This document shows, piece by piece, positions 52,137 through 60,710 of a stretch of 64,000 nt of DNA. The position numbers were made by a program, and so were the translations under genes. Positions within the stretch are counted from its first letter, which is position 1. Each line of letters opens with the position of its first letter. This DNA is from Acidimicrobiales bacterium (GTDB taxonomy: Bacteria > Actinomycetota > Acidimicrobiia > Acidimicrobiales > Aldehydirespiratoraceae), in contig JAQWMR010000016.1 in assembly GCA_029246685.1 (NCBI GenBank), forward strand, positions 186,001 through 250,000. Direction: 5' to 3'. The notes under the pieces were generated by a model that had not been told where the DNA came from, did not search any database, and saw only the letters and a list, made by a program, of their open reading frames with translations.

Positions 52137-53141
52137 CGGTGAGCTCCAGCCAGGGGCGCGCCGCGGCGACCATCGTCGCCAACTCGTCCTGCACCATCCG
52201 GAGCTTCACCTCCATCTCGGGTGCGAGGCCGGTGCCGATGGCCGGCGGCATCTCGCCGGCCGCGAGCGCCTTGAGCGAATTGCTGGTGAAGCGGGCGATC
52301 TCATGGCGGAGTTCGATGCCCTCAAAACGCGTCCATTTCGGCTCGCCTTCGAACTCGCCGCTCACCTTGTCGGTCGCGAAATCGTGTTCGGGTGGCGCCA
52401 AGTAGTGCGAAACACCGCCGATGTGGATCAAGGCGTCGTGCTCTTCGTGGATGAGCGAGTGGCCGTCCGCCTGGAACAGCGCGTTCGCCACCTTCGCGGT
52501 GTCGTAGGCCATCTTGTTCCGGCCGATCTCCTCGAGCTTCGCCCACGTCTCCGCGGGCATCTCGGTGTGGTGGCCGCAATGGAGGCCGACCTGCCAGCGA
52601 TCGAGCGTGTCGATCAGTGCGTCCTTGCGGTAGATCGCGACGTGCGGGCGTCCCCAACGAACCCGTCGTGGTCATAGAAGTGTCGACCGCCGACACCGGG
52701 CTCGCCCTCGAACAGCGTGTTGACGTCTGTCCACACCTCGACACCGCTCGTCACCGCGTCGTGGTCGTCGAGCAGATGGAGGAACTCCGCGGTGAAGGGG
52801 ACCGTCGCCTTGATGTCGACGTCGATGAAAGCGAAGTTCTCCCCGTCGTCTCGCGTCCGCAGGATCGGGTCGAGCGCAGTGCTGCGCGGCACCATCCGGT
52901 CGAAATCGAGCACCACGGTCTCGACGACCCTGTCCGTCGCCGCGTCCAGCGCCTGCATTTCGCGGACGGCGTCAGGTGTGCAGTTGTTCGCGATGAAGCG
53001 GAACCGGGCATCGGTCTGGTCGAAGAGGCTGAACACGAAGTAGCGGAGGTGGCGGTACACGCCACCTGTCCACACCAAGTTCCACACAACGTCCGATTCG
53101 CGCACGGGGATCGAGAGCACCAATGGCCAGGCGCCGGGCAA
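52129..53141 (-). pseudogene. Glycosyltransferase-like gene with a mid-gene frameshift
   Basis: The first half (WNLVWTGGVYRHLRYF, RFIANNCTPDAVREMQ, FAFIDVDIKATVPF with a DxD) looks like a GT-A-type glycosyltransferase acting on glycans. After GRHFYDHDGFVGDA, near 52650, the other frame continues sensibly as HVAIYRKDALIDTLDRWQVG and then MPAETWAKLEEIGRNK to TGA 52129. One base is missing or extra. TTG 53141 or GTG 53120 is the start; neither has an SD. With the sulfotransferase it would form a glycan-modification pair. Confidence 0.65.
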
Positions 53142-53169
53142 TGGGCCGAACGGCGCCGCCCGCCAACTG

Positions 53170-53790
53170 TCAGGTTGGCCGAATCAACGCTGTGCGCTCG
53201 GCTTCGCACTCCGCCCCAGCAGCGCACCCGGGCAGATGGTCGTTCACGAGCCCCATCGCCTGCATGAAGGCATAGACCGTTGTCGGCCCCACGAAGCTCC
53301 ATCCCCGCTTCTTCAGATCCTTCGCAATCGCGGTGGATGTGGGTGTGGTTGCCGGGACCGGAAACTCGCCGGATCGGTCGCCCTCGATTTCGGCCGGCTC
53401 CCAGGACCAGAAGTAGGCGGCGAGGGACCCCTTCTCGTCGATCAACTCGAGCGCTCGGCCAGCGTTGTTGATCGTCGACCGGATCTTTCCTTGGTGGCGG
53501 ACGATGCCGGCATCGTCCAACATCCGGAGCACGTCGGATTCGCCGAACGTGGCGACCTTCGCCGGGTCGAACCCGGCGAATGCGGCGCGGAAGTTCTCCC
53601 GCTTGCGCAGGATCGTGATCCACGAGAGACCGGACTGGAATCCCTCGAGACAGATCTTCTCGAAGAGGCGCACGTCGTCCACGACCGGACGGCCCCACTC
53701 GTTGTCGTGGTACCCGACGTAGTCGTCGGCTGCGCCGGGCCACCAGCAGTGGTCCACGCCGTCCTCGCCCGTCTGCAGAAAGTCGCTCAT
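53170..53790 (-). CDS. tag: DNA-3-methyladenine glycosylase I
   Basis: 206 residues, usual length. CWWPGAADDYVGYHDNEWG holds the N-terminal zinc Cys and the tryptophan-rich base pocket, RLFEKICLEGFQSGLSWITI the catalytic Glu, and C-terminal VNDHLPGCAAG the His and Cys of the zinc snap. Excises 3-methyladenine from alkylated DNA. Follows the CopD-like gene by 4 bases. Confidence 0.95.
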   Translation of the reverse strand: MSDFLQTGEDGVDHCWWPGAADDYVGYHDNEWGRPVVDDVRLFEKICLEGFQSGLSWITILRKRENFRAAFAGFDPAKVATFGESDVLRMLDDAGIVRHQGKIRSTINNAGRALELIDEKGSLAAYFWSWEPAEIEGDRSGEFPVPATTPTSTAIAKDLKKRGWSFVGPTTVYAFMQAMGLVNDHLPGCAAGAECEAERTALIRPT

Positions 53791-53794
53791 TGGA

Positions 53795-54202
53795 TCAACC
53801 CCAGACCAGCATGACGCCGAAGACGAGTGCCGCCAACGAACCGAAGAGGCCGACCGCGCCGGTGATGCCTCGAATCGCGGGAGACGGCGTCAGGGAGTGC
53901 ACAGCAGAAGCGGTCCCGGCCGCGGCAACGACGAGCAACTTCACGGCCAAGGTGACGTGGTACGCCGTGGACCGGTCGCCCACGTCGATCTCGAGCAGGT
54001 TCCACACGCCGGTGATCACGGCGAGCGCGAAGAAGGGCCAGGCGACTCGCCCAAACCGGTTGGCTGCCTTGCGGGGCGCGTCGTCGCCGATCTCTCTGAG
54101 CACCGGAACGAGGGCGGCAAGGACGATCTGACCACCGACCCATACGCACGCCGCGAGAAGGTGGAGCGTGATCCGGAGTGTGTCGATGTCGAAGTCGTTC
54201 AC
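53795..54202 (-). CDS. CopD/DUF4149-like four-helix membrane protein
   Basis: 135 residues with four hydrophobic helices: LRITLHLLAACVWVGGQIVL, AWPFFALAVITGVWNLL, TLAVKLLVVAAAGTASAVH and GLFGSLAALVFGVMLVW. The first helix carries the HxxxxxWVGG signature of CopD-like membrane proteins, sometimes linked to copper handling. GTG start at 54202 overlaps the amidotransferase stop (GTGA), so it is coupled. Function inferred only from fold. Confidence 0.72.
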   Translation of the reverse strand: MNDFDIDTLRITLHLLAACVWVGGQIVLAALVPVLREIGDDAPRKAANRFGRVAWPFFALAVITGVWNLLEIDVGDRSTAYHVTLAVKLLVVAAAGTASAVHSLTPSPAIRGITGAVGLFGSLAALVFGVMLVWG

Positions 54203-54945
54203 GACGACAGTGTCGCGCTCGCGCGGGCCCGTTCGACCAGATCGGCGAAGAGGGCGCCGCCACCTTCGCCGGAAAGCATCTCGGGGTGCCACTGGACGGC
54301 GAGTGCGTCGATGCCGCTACCCGGCGCGCCCTCGACCGCCTCGACGACACCGTCGTCGGTTCGTGCCGACGCAACCAGGACGTCCGCCACCTCCCCCACC
54401 GCTTGGTGGTGGAGCGAGTTCACGGTCATCGGCCCGTCGCCGTAGATCGACGCGAGACGCGACCCGGTACTGACCTCCACCTCGTGCCGATGATCGCGCG
54501 GTGCCGGGATCATCTCCGGATACGTCGGGTGCAGCTCGGAGCCGGATTCCTGACACTCCTGGAGAAGGTCGCCGCCGAACGCAACATTGAGCACCTGCGC
54601 GCCGCGGCAGATCCCGAGGATCGGTATACCCCGCGCCGCGGCTCGACGGGTGAGCTCCAGGTCGAAGTCGTCCGACTCACGCCGCACCTTCCAGCTCGAT
54701 AAGTTGTCCTGGCCGTAGATCGAGGGATCCATGTCCTGGCCACCGGAGACCAGCACCGCGTCGACCGTGTCGAGCAGCTCGTCGATCTCGTCACCTTCCA
54801 CGTGAGCCGCAACGATCGGCAGACCGCCGGCCCGGCGTACGGAGTCCGTGTAGTCGGGCGCGATGGTGAACAGATCCGTCTCCGGGTCGAGCGCTGTCTT
54901 GAGAACCCGCCGCCACGGCGTGACGAGGACTCGGGGCCGGGGCAA
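54199..54945 (-). CDS. Gamma-glutamyl-GABA hydrolase-like class I amidotransferase (C26)
   Basis: 248 residues. GGQDMDPSIYGQ, nucleophile elbow GICRGAQVLNV (Cys), and HHQAVGEVAD with catalytic His in VQWHPEML, a complete Cys-His-Glu triad. PuuD-type enzymes hydrolyse gamma-glutamyl amides such as gamma-glutamyl-GABA. TTG start at 54945 sits 1 base after the amidohydrolase stop, so operonic with it. Partner substrates unknown. Confidence 0.85.
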   Translation of the reverse strand: MPRPRVLVTPWRRVLKTALDPETDLFTIAPDYTDSVRRAGGLPIVAAHVEGDEIDELLDTVDAVLVSGGQDMDPSIYGQDNLSSWKVRRESDDFDLELTRRAAARGIPILGICRGAQVLNVAFGGDLLQECQESGSELHPTYPEMIPAPRDHRHEVEVSTGSRLASIYGDGPMTVNSLHHQAVGEVADVLVASARTDDGVVEAVEGAPGSGIDALAVQWHPEMLSGEGGGALFADLVERARASATLSS

Positions 54946-54946
54946 C

Positions 54947-56125
54947 TCAGACGGCTCGTTGCGTGAGCGCGATGCCGTTCGTCCGCATGATCTTCTCGAT
55001 CTCGTCCGAGTTGAACTCGTGGAGGTCGTGGATGAAGTCGGTCGGCTCTGGAAGCCCCTCGGCGTGCGGCCAGTCCGAGCCGAACAGCATGTGGTCGGCG
55101 CCGATCTCGTCCTTCAAGTCGACAAGGTCGTCCTCGTAGTACGGCGACACCCAGACCTGTCGGCGGAAGACGTCCATCGGGTCCTCCGGGAACATGTGCT
55201 TCTGCTGCTTGTAGGTCTTCTCGAACTTCTTGACCAGCGGCTGCACCCACTCGGAGCCGGTCTCGATGGTCGCGACGCGAATGTTGGTGTGCTCACTGAG
55301 CACGCCCTCGGCGATGAGCGAGGCGAGCGCGTCGCTGATCGGCGAGTACGTGAGCAGCGACTTGAAGGCGTTCTGACGGAACGACTCGAAGGAGTCGGTC
55401 ATGCCCCAGAAGTCGGACATGAACTCGTAGCCGGAGTCACCCGAGTGCATCGCCAGCGTGATCCCGTACTGGTTGATCTTCTTCCAGAACGGATCGTGGG
55501 CAGGATCGCCGAGCGAGCGGCGGCCGCCGTTCCCGTCGGGCACCGACGCCGGCCGCATGTTGACCACGCGGACGTCGCGTTCGATCATCCAGTCGAGCTG
55601 GTCGAGGGCCCAGTCCACATCGGCGAGGGTGATGTAGCCGGCGGTGAAGATGCGGTCCTTGTAGTTGAGGCCCCAGTCCTCGTCGACCCACTTGTTGAAG
55701 CCGTCGAAGGCAGCGAGCATCGCCTCCGTGTCGTGCTCGAGGCTCGACTCCATGCCCACGCCGAGCGTGGGGAACATGAAGCAGGACTCGAGGTTCTGCC
55801 GATCCATCACTTCGAGGCGCGCGTCACGGTCGCGATACTCGTCGGGGATCGGCACAAGCTCGCCGAATGCGGAAACGATATCGTCGCGAGCGACCTTGCC
55901 GCGGAAGTAGTCGTCGAGGCAGCCCGGACGGGCGACGGGATCGAACGTCGGGTTGGGAATGAACCGGTTGACCTTGCCGCCCACCAGCAGCCGCTTGCGG
56001 CCGTTGATCTCGGCCCACTGCATGCAGCGCTTGTGCATTTTGGGATCGACGTGGCGGATGAAGGCGTCTTCGGCCTCGTAGTAGTGGTTGTCGGCGTCGA
56101 ACGCCTGATAGTTGAGAGCAGCCAT
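54947..56125 (-). CDS. Amidohydrolase-2 family hydrolase/decarboxylase
   Basis: 392 residues, TIM-barrel amidohydrolase (Pfam Amidohydro_2) with DADNHYYEAEDAF at the first metal position (D-x-N-H variant of DxHxH), HSGDSGYEF, TIETGSEWVQPL and FGSDWPHAEGL with the C-terminal Asp-His. Such enzymes decarboxylate or hydrolyse aromatic or carboxylic acids. A paralogue lies at 58864. ATG follows a TAGCCT box by 6 bases; it heads a minus-strand operon down to the sulfotransferase. Confidence 0.88.
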   Translation of the reverse strand: MAALNYQAFDADNHYYEAEDAFIRHVDPKMHKRCMQWAEINGRKRLLVGGKVNRFIPNPTFDPVARPGCLDDYFRGKVARDDIVSAFGELVPIPDEYRDRDARLEVMDRQNLESCFMFPTLGVGMESSLEHDTEAMLAAFDGFNKWVDEDWGLNYKDRIFTAGYITLADVDWALDQLDWMIERDVRVVNMRPASVPDGNGGRRSLGDPAHDPFWKKINQYGITLAMHSGDSGYEFMSDFWGMTDSFESFRQNAFKSLLTYSPISDALASLIAEGVLSEHTNIRVATIETGSEWVQPLVKKFEKTYKQQKHMFPEDPMDVFRRQVWVSPYYEDDLVDLKDEIGADHMLFGSDWPHAEGLPEPTDFIHDLHEFNSDEIEKIMRTNGIALTQRAV

Positions 56126-56131
56126 GCGCTC

Positions 56132-56137
56132 AGGCTA
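56132..56137 (-). promoter_or_regulatory. TAGCCT box before amidohydrolase
   Basis: TAGCCT plus 6 bases to ATG 56125 on the minus strand; no SD. Leaderless-type promoter for the amidohydrolase-to-sulfotransferase operon. Confidence 0.45.
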
Positions 56138-56201
56138 CGCCCGCACCCGATCCTGGTGCGAACCGGCAGCGAGTGGTGTCTGACTCGCTTCTTGACCAAA
56201 A

Positions 56202-56230
56202 CTGCAGCGGGGGTCTGACCCCCGCTGCAG
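56202..56230. terminator. Perfect 13-base hairpin between co-directional genes
   Basis: Arms 56202-56214 (CTGCAGCGGGGGT) and 56218-56230 are exact inverse complements around a 3-base loop. It sits downstream of the histidine phosphatase stop and upstream of the amidohydrolase promoter on the minus strand, so it probably terminates the phosphatase transcript. No T tract. Confidence 0.6.
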
Positions 56231-56249
56231 CCCGGCGGCTGCAGCGGAA

Positions 56250-56900
56250 CTAGTGGAACGCGTCGTTGACGCGGCCGCCATCGTTCATGACGCCGCAGAC
56301 ACCGATGCGGTCGGCATCGAAGTGGCCGGTTTCGTTCAGCGAGACGAACCGCGTCTTGCCGTTCTCGACCGCGATTCGAGTGATCGACGCATAGTCGACG
56401 CTGATCGGAAAGAACCCGACGTCCGGGCCGGCGACGCTGCCGAGGATGATGCGAATCGTGCCGCCGTGACAGGCGACGACCACTCGCTCACCACGCGGAT
56501 TCGCCAACAGCTCCGACCACGCTCCTTCGACTCGAGCCTTGAAGGTCATCGGGTCGTCCCAGCCGAGGCCTTCCCAGTCCTGCGCCATGATCTTGTCCCA
56601 GTACTCGCCACCTTCGGTGTGGACGATCTCCGTGGGGTAGTAGGTCGACGAGAACCGGTCGACCTCGTCGAGATCGGCGACGACCTCGTTCTCGATCCCG
56701 AGTGAGCCCATCAACGGCCCCACGGTCTCGATGGCCCGCGCCTTCGGACTCGTGACCACTGCGTCGATCGACTCGTGGGCGAGCCACTCGGATACTCGCT
56801 CGGCCTGCCACTCCCCCGTGGGGTCGAGGCCCGGGTTGGCGATGCCCTCGACGTTGACGGCGGTCTGCGGCCGTCCGTGGCGCACGATGATCAGCTCCAT
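56250..56900 (-). CDS. Histidine phosphatase family protein
   Basis: 216 residues. VRHGRPQ near the N-terminus holds the catalytic RHG, SPKARAIETV the second Arg, ACHGGTIRI the second His; typical of phosphoglycerate-mutase-like phosphatases. Substrate unknown. TACGGT 8 bases before ATG. It is divergent from the broken M20 gene across 37 bases. Confidence 0.88.
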   Translation of the reverse strand: MELIIVRHGRPQTAVNVEGIANPGLDPTGEWQAERVSEWLAHESIDAVVTSPKARAIETVGPLMGSLGIENEVVADLDEVDRFSSTYYPTEIVHTEGGEYWDKIMAQDWEGLGWDDPMTFKARVEGAWSELLANPRGERVVVACHGGTIRIILGSVAGPDVGFFPISVDYASITRIAVENGKTRFVSLNETGHFDADRIGVCGVMNDGGRVNDAFH

Positions 56901-56908
56901 GGGCGGGC

Positions 56909-56914
56909 ACCGTA
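56909..56914 (-). promoter_or_regulatory. TACGGT box before histidine phosphatase
   Basis: TACGGT plus 8 bases to ATG 56900 on the minus strand, within a 37-base divergent gap. Confidence 0.4.
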
Positions 56915-56937
56915 CCCGGGCGCGTAGGTCGTGGCCC

Positions 56938-58145
56938 ATGACGATGATCGATGATCTCTCCGGGGCGGCGATTCGCGAGGAGGCGGAGGCGGGCCTCCAG
57001 CCGGTGATCGACTTGCGACGTGCGATCCATCGCGAGCCCGAGCTCGGCATTGCGAACCCTGTCACGATCGGGCGAGTGGGCGACGCGCTGGCCGACCTGC
57101 CGCTGGACGTCCACCGGGGCGAAGGCGACATCACCTCGATGTGGGCGGACCTGAAGGGCTCGTCCGACGGCCCGATGGTGCTCCTACGAGCCGACACCGA
57201 CGCGCTCCCGATGACACGGACCTCGACTTCAAGAGCCAGATCGACGGTCGTGCCCACGCGTGTGGCCACGACGCCCATACGGCGATGCTCGTCGGCGCGG
57301 CCCGCATGCTCGCGGCTCGCCGCGACGAGATTGCCGGCACCGTCCGCTTCATGTCCTAGCCGGGCGAAGAGGGGTTCGGCGGCGCCGCGATCATGATCGA
57401 GGAGGGCGTGCTGGAGGGCGTCGATGCGGCCTACGCGCTCCACATCACCCCGAACTGCCCCTCCGGCTTGGTCGCAGGACGAGCCGGAGCGATCATGGCT
57501 GCCGCCGACGTCTTCCACATCACCGTGAGCGGTGCCGGCGGTCATGCATCCACACCGCACTTCGCGATTGACCCCGTCACCATCGCCGCCCATGTGGTCA
57601 CGGCGATCCAGACGATGGTCACCCGCGAGATCCATGTGTTCGAGCCGGCGATCGTGAGCATCACACAGATCGAAGCCGGCACGACCACCAACGTGATTCC
57701 GGAAACGGCAAAGCTCGCCGGCACGATCCGCACGATGTCGCCCGGCACGCGGGACCAGGTCCATCTGGCGATCGATCGAGTCGCCCGCAACGTCGCCGCG
57801 ACGTTCAACGCGACCGCGGACGTGTCCATCGAGACGGGCTATCCGGTCATGCTCAACCACGAGGGCCCCGTGGAACTGGTCAAGCGAGCCTCCGAAACCG
57901 TCCTAGGCGAGCGGAAGTTCCTCGAACTGCCGTTCCCCGTCATGGGCGCGGAAGACTTCAGCTACATCCTCGAGAAGGTGCCGGGCTGCATGAGCCTCCT
58001 CGGCGTGTGCCCGGACCACATCGAGAACTCTCTGGAAGCTCCGGCGTGCCACAGCAACAAGATGATGTTGCACGAACCGGCCATGGCAAACGGCATGGCG
58101 GTCCATGCCGCAACGGCGCTGGCGGCGCTCGACGAACTGCGCTGA
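56938..58145 (+). pseudogene. M20-family amidohydrolase with frameshift and nonsense codon
   Basis: Both halves of an aminoacylase/hippurate-hydrolase-like M20 enzyme are present: HREPELGIANP and VLLRADTDALPM (first frame), then DLDFKSQIDGRAHACGHDAH and later GRAGAIMAAAD, GAGGHASTPH, GAEDFSYIL in another frame. A deletion of a few bases after LPM, near 57215, shifts the frame, and TAG at 57357-57359 replaces the Gln of the Q-PGEEG motif (RFMS-stop-PGEEGFGGA). Two independent hits make real inactivation likely. The ORF after the stop still runs to 58145. Confidence 0.85.
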
Positions 58146-58174
58146 CCCGAACCCACGGCGCGTCCTATCGGCCC

Positions 58175-58180
58175 TACGCT
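58175..58180 (+). promoter_or_regulatory. TACGCT box before lipoprotein gene
   Basis: TACGCT plus 6 bases to GTG 58187; no SD. Confidence 0.5.
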
Positions 58181-58186
58181 GGCATC

Positions 58187-58825
58187 GTGCGATGGACCGT
58201 GTTGGTCGTAGTGGGTGTGCTGACGACCGCCTGCGCAGCGGACGACGCCGACGACCGCCGGGCGACCGTCGAGGCGGACCAGGTCTGGCTCGCCCCGGAC
58301 GAGTTCACGCTCACTATCGGCGTGCACTGTCACGAGTCAAGCCGCGCCGCCGTTGACCAGGAGGAGGACGCGATCTTTGTCCATTGGGAACTCCTCGGGG
58401 AGTCCCAGGGTGACTGCTACGCCGTCGAGGAGATCGTTCTGGACGAACCGCTCGGCGACCGCGACGTCCGCTATTGGTTCGGTGGATTCCTTCAGGCGGA
58501 TATCGTCAAGGTCGACGCAGCGACAACCGATCCGGGGTGCACGCCGGACGCGTCGTTCGACGGGCGCGACGACATCCTCCGCAGCGATTGGCATGCGCTG
58601 TCGATCAGTGACGCCCGGGTCGACCTCGACGGGGACATGATCGAGGTCGGGAGCCACTGCCACGACGAGGCCCGCGTTCGCATCGTCGACCCGCGGGCCG
58701 AGCGGTTCACCATTGCGCTCGAGGTGCTCGGTCACTGGAATGGCGACTGTGCGGACGCGGTCGCGACCTACAACGTCGGCACGCGGCTCGAGGACGGGCA
58801 ACCGATATACGACGCCGTGACCTAA
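58187..58825 (+). CDS. Putative lipoprotein of unknown function
   Basis: 212 residues. RWTVLVVVGVLTTACAADD is a signal peptide with lipobox-like LTTAC. The mature part looks like two repeats of a beta domain: TIGVHCHESSRAAV with EDAIFVHWELLGESQGDCY and VGSHCHDEARVRIV with RFTIALEVLGHWNGDC; each has HCH/SHCH and a later Cys, suggesting disulfides. After TAA 58823-58825 the frame continues 14 sense codons to another TAA, which may mark a recent C-terminal truncation. Confidence 0.75.
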   Translation: MRWTVLVVVGVLTTACAADDADDRRATVEADQVWLAPDEFTLTIGVHCHESSRAAVDQEEDAIFVHWELLGESQGDCYAVEEIVLDEPLGDRDVRYWFGGFLQADIVKVDAATTDPGCTPDASFDGRDDILRSDWHALSISDARVDLDGDMIEVGSHCHDEARVRIVDPRAERFTIALEVLGHWNGDCADAVATYNVGTRLEDGQPIYDAVT

Positions 58826-58863
58826 CAGCCGATCGACTACGAGCCGATCTTCGTCGAACTCGA

Positions 58864-60045
58864 CTAAATCCCGTAGAGCTCCGCCGCGGTGTCGTGGAGC
58901 ACCTTCTGCAACGTCGCGTCATCGAGGGACGAGAGTGCGCCGGTCACGTAGTCCCGCGGGTACTGGGCCGGGGTGGCCGGTCCCGGGTGCTGGCATGTGG
59001 GGTGTGGGTAGTCGGTCTCGTAGAGAATGTTGTCCGGGAAACGCTCGATCGCGAATCGGGCGGCGTCCTGCTCGAACCAGAAGCAGCCGTAGATCTGCCG
59101 GCGGAAGTACTCCGATGGGAGCAGGTCGTACTCGGGGTGCTCGATGCGCACACCGCCGTTCTGCCACTGCCAATCGAACGACTCCATGGCGCCAGGGATC
59201 CAGCCGGCACCGGACTCCACCGACACGAGCTTGAGATCCGGGAAGCGATGACAGACGCCACCGAACAGCAGGTCGGCGATGCAGCGCATGTTGTCGAGGA
59301 AGATGAGCGACGACACCTTGGCGAAGTTCGTCATCCAGCCCATGTCCGCCGTGTCCTGGAACTGGGTGCCCATGGAGCCGCCTCCGACGTGGAAGCTGAC
59401 GGACACGCCGGCTTCCTGGGCAACCGCCCAGATCGGGTCCCAATGGGTCGACGCCAGCGGCGGCATCCCGTGGTCCTGGGGCTGATTGCAGAAGTTGATC
59501 GCCTTGTGGCCCGCTTCGACGTTGCGAGTGATCTCCGCGACAGCGAAGTCGAGATCCCAGAACGGCACCGCGGTGACGCCGACGAGTCGGTTGGGGTCAG
59601 CCGACGTCCAGTCGGTGATCCAGTCGTTGAACGCCTTCACACAGGTCTCGACGACGTCTCGGTCGCCCATTTGCATGAAGTACGCATTTCCAAAGCCGCC
59701 GACGTTCGGATAGAGCACCTGGGCCCGGATGCCCTGCTCGTCCATGAACTTCAGCCGCGCGTGGCTGTCGTACATCGACGGGTGGATGTCATCGAAGGTG
59801 TCGGGCACGTTGAGGGGCATGAGGCCGTCGTAGCCGGCCATCGAGTAGTAGCCGGGCTGACCGATGCGGTCGCCGTCGCAGATCCATACGTCTTGGCCCT
59901 CAATGCGCTCGATGTGGGGCACTCGGTCGTGCATCGCGGCAGGAGTCCGAGCGGTCCACACATCCGGCGGCTCGGTCACGTGGGTATCGACGTCGATGAC
60001 CTCAAAACGGTCGAAGAGGTCGGGCGAGTTCTCGGTGGCGGTCAC
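58864..60045 (-). CDS. Amidohydrolase-2 family hydrolase/decarboxylase
   Basis: 393 residues, paralogue of the gene at 54947. DVDTHVTEPPDVW carries the metal motif, FHVGGGSMGTQF the barrel His, SVESGAGWIPGAMESF and ETDYPHPTC the C-terminal Asp. Likely decarboxylase or hydrolase of a CoA-pathway-linked acid. GTG start overlaps the aquaporin stop (GTGA), so the two are translationally coupled. Confidence 0.88.
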   Translation of the reverse strand: MTATENSPDLFDRFEVIDVDTHVTEPPDVWTARTPAAMHDRVPHIERIEGQDVWICDGDRIGQPGYYSMAGYDGLMPLNVPDTFDDIHPSMYDSHARLKFMDEQGIRAQVLYPNVGGFGNAYFMQMGDRDVVETCVKAFNDWITDWTSADPNRLVGVTAVPFWDLDFAVAEITRNVEAGHKAINFCNQPQDHGMPPLASTHWDPIWAVAQEAGVSVSFHVGGGSMGTQFQDTADMGWMTNFAKVSSLIFLDNMRCIADLLFGGVCHRFPDLKLVSVESGAGWIPGAMESFDWQWQNGGVRIEHPEYDLLPSEYFRRQIYGCFWFEQDAARFAIERFPDNILYETDYPHPTCQHPGPATPAQYPRDYVTGALSSLDDATLQKVLHDTAAELYGI

Positions 60046-60695
60046 GGGTACAAGACTCGCGCCGCGCCGACGGCCAAGGCCATTCCGATCAGCTGCATTC
60101 CCACGAAGGCCGGAGCGGACGTCGGGTCGATTCCGGCGAACGTGTCACTCATGGTTCTCGCGAGGGTGACTGCCGGATTGGCGAACGACGTGGACGAGGT
60201 GAACCAGTAGGCGCCGCCGATGTAGGCCGCCACCGCCCCCGCCGCGAGCTGGTCGCGGCCGCCCCGCACCAGCAGGAAGATGAGCAGCACGAGCCCGAAC
60301 GTGGCCACGGCCTCGCCGATGTACTGGCCGTAGCCGTCGCGCGCCTTCGTACTCCACTCCACGGCGTCCAGCTCGAACATGAGGTTGGCGAGGATCACGC
60401 CGACGGCTCCGCCGGCGATCTGAGTCGCGATGTACGGCCCGACATCGGACCAAGGCCGGTTGCCCTGCCACGCATCGGCGATCGTCACGGCCGGATTGAA
60501 GTGCGCGCCGCTGAGCGGCGCGAAGATCACGATGATCACGTAGAGCACACCCACCGTTACCGCCGCATTGGCCAGCAACTGCAGACCAACATCGGTCGTG
60601 AGGTTCGTCGCCATGATTCCGGAGCCGATCACACCGGCGAGAAGGAAGGCGGTGCCGATGAACTCGGCGAGAAGGCGGCGTCGCAGGTCAGTCAT
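60042..60695 (-). CDS. Aquaporin-family (MIP) channel
   Basis: 217 residues, six membrane helices. The two pore motifs are HFNPAVTIAD and FANPAVTLAR, complete NPA boxes. In actinobacteria related channels pass water, glycerol or arsenite; no ars gene is adjacent. ATG follows TACTGT by 8 bases, and two 18-base tandem repeats lie just upstream, hinting at regulated expression. Confidence 0.9.
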   Translation of the reverse strand: MTDLRRRLLAEFIGTAFLLAGVIGSGIMATNLTTDVGLQLLANAAVTVGVLYVIIVIFAPLSGAHFNPAVTIADAWQGNRPWSDVGPYIATQIAGGAVGVILANLMFELDAVEWSTKARDGYGQYIGEAVATFGLVLLIFLLVRGGRDQLAAGAVAAYIGGAYWFTSSTSFANPAVTLARTMSDTFAGIDPTSAPAFVGMQLIGMALAVGAARVLYP

Positions 60696-60703
60696 CAGCT
60701 CTC

Positions 60704-60709
60704 ACAGTA
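60704..60709 (-). promoter_or_regulatory. TACTGT box before aquaporin
   Basis: TACTGT plus 8 bases to ATG 60695 on the minus strand; immediately downstream of the tandem repeat. Confidence 0.45.
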
Positions 60710-60710
60710 T

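Noticed and set aside
57357..57359. TAG as pyrrolysine in the M20 gene
   Set aside because: The codon replaces a conserved Gln, a frameshift lies upstream, and nothing suggests a Pyl system.
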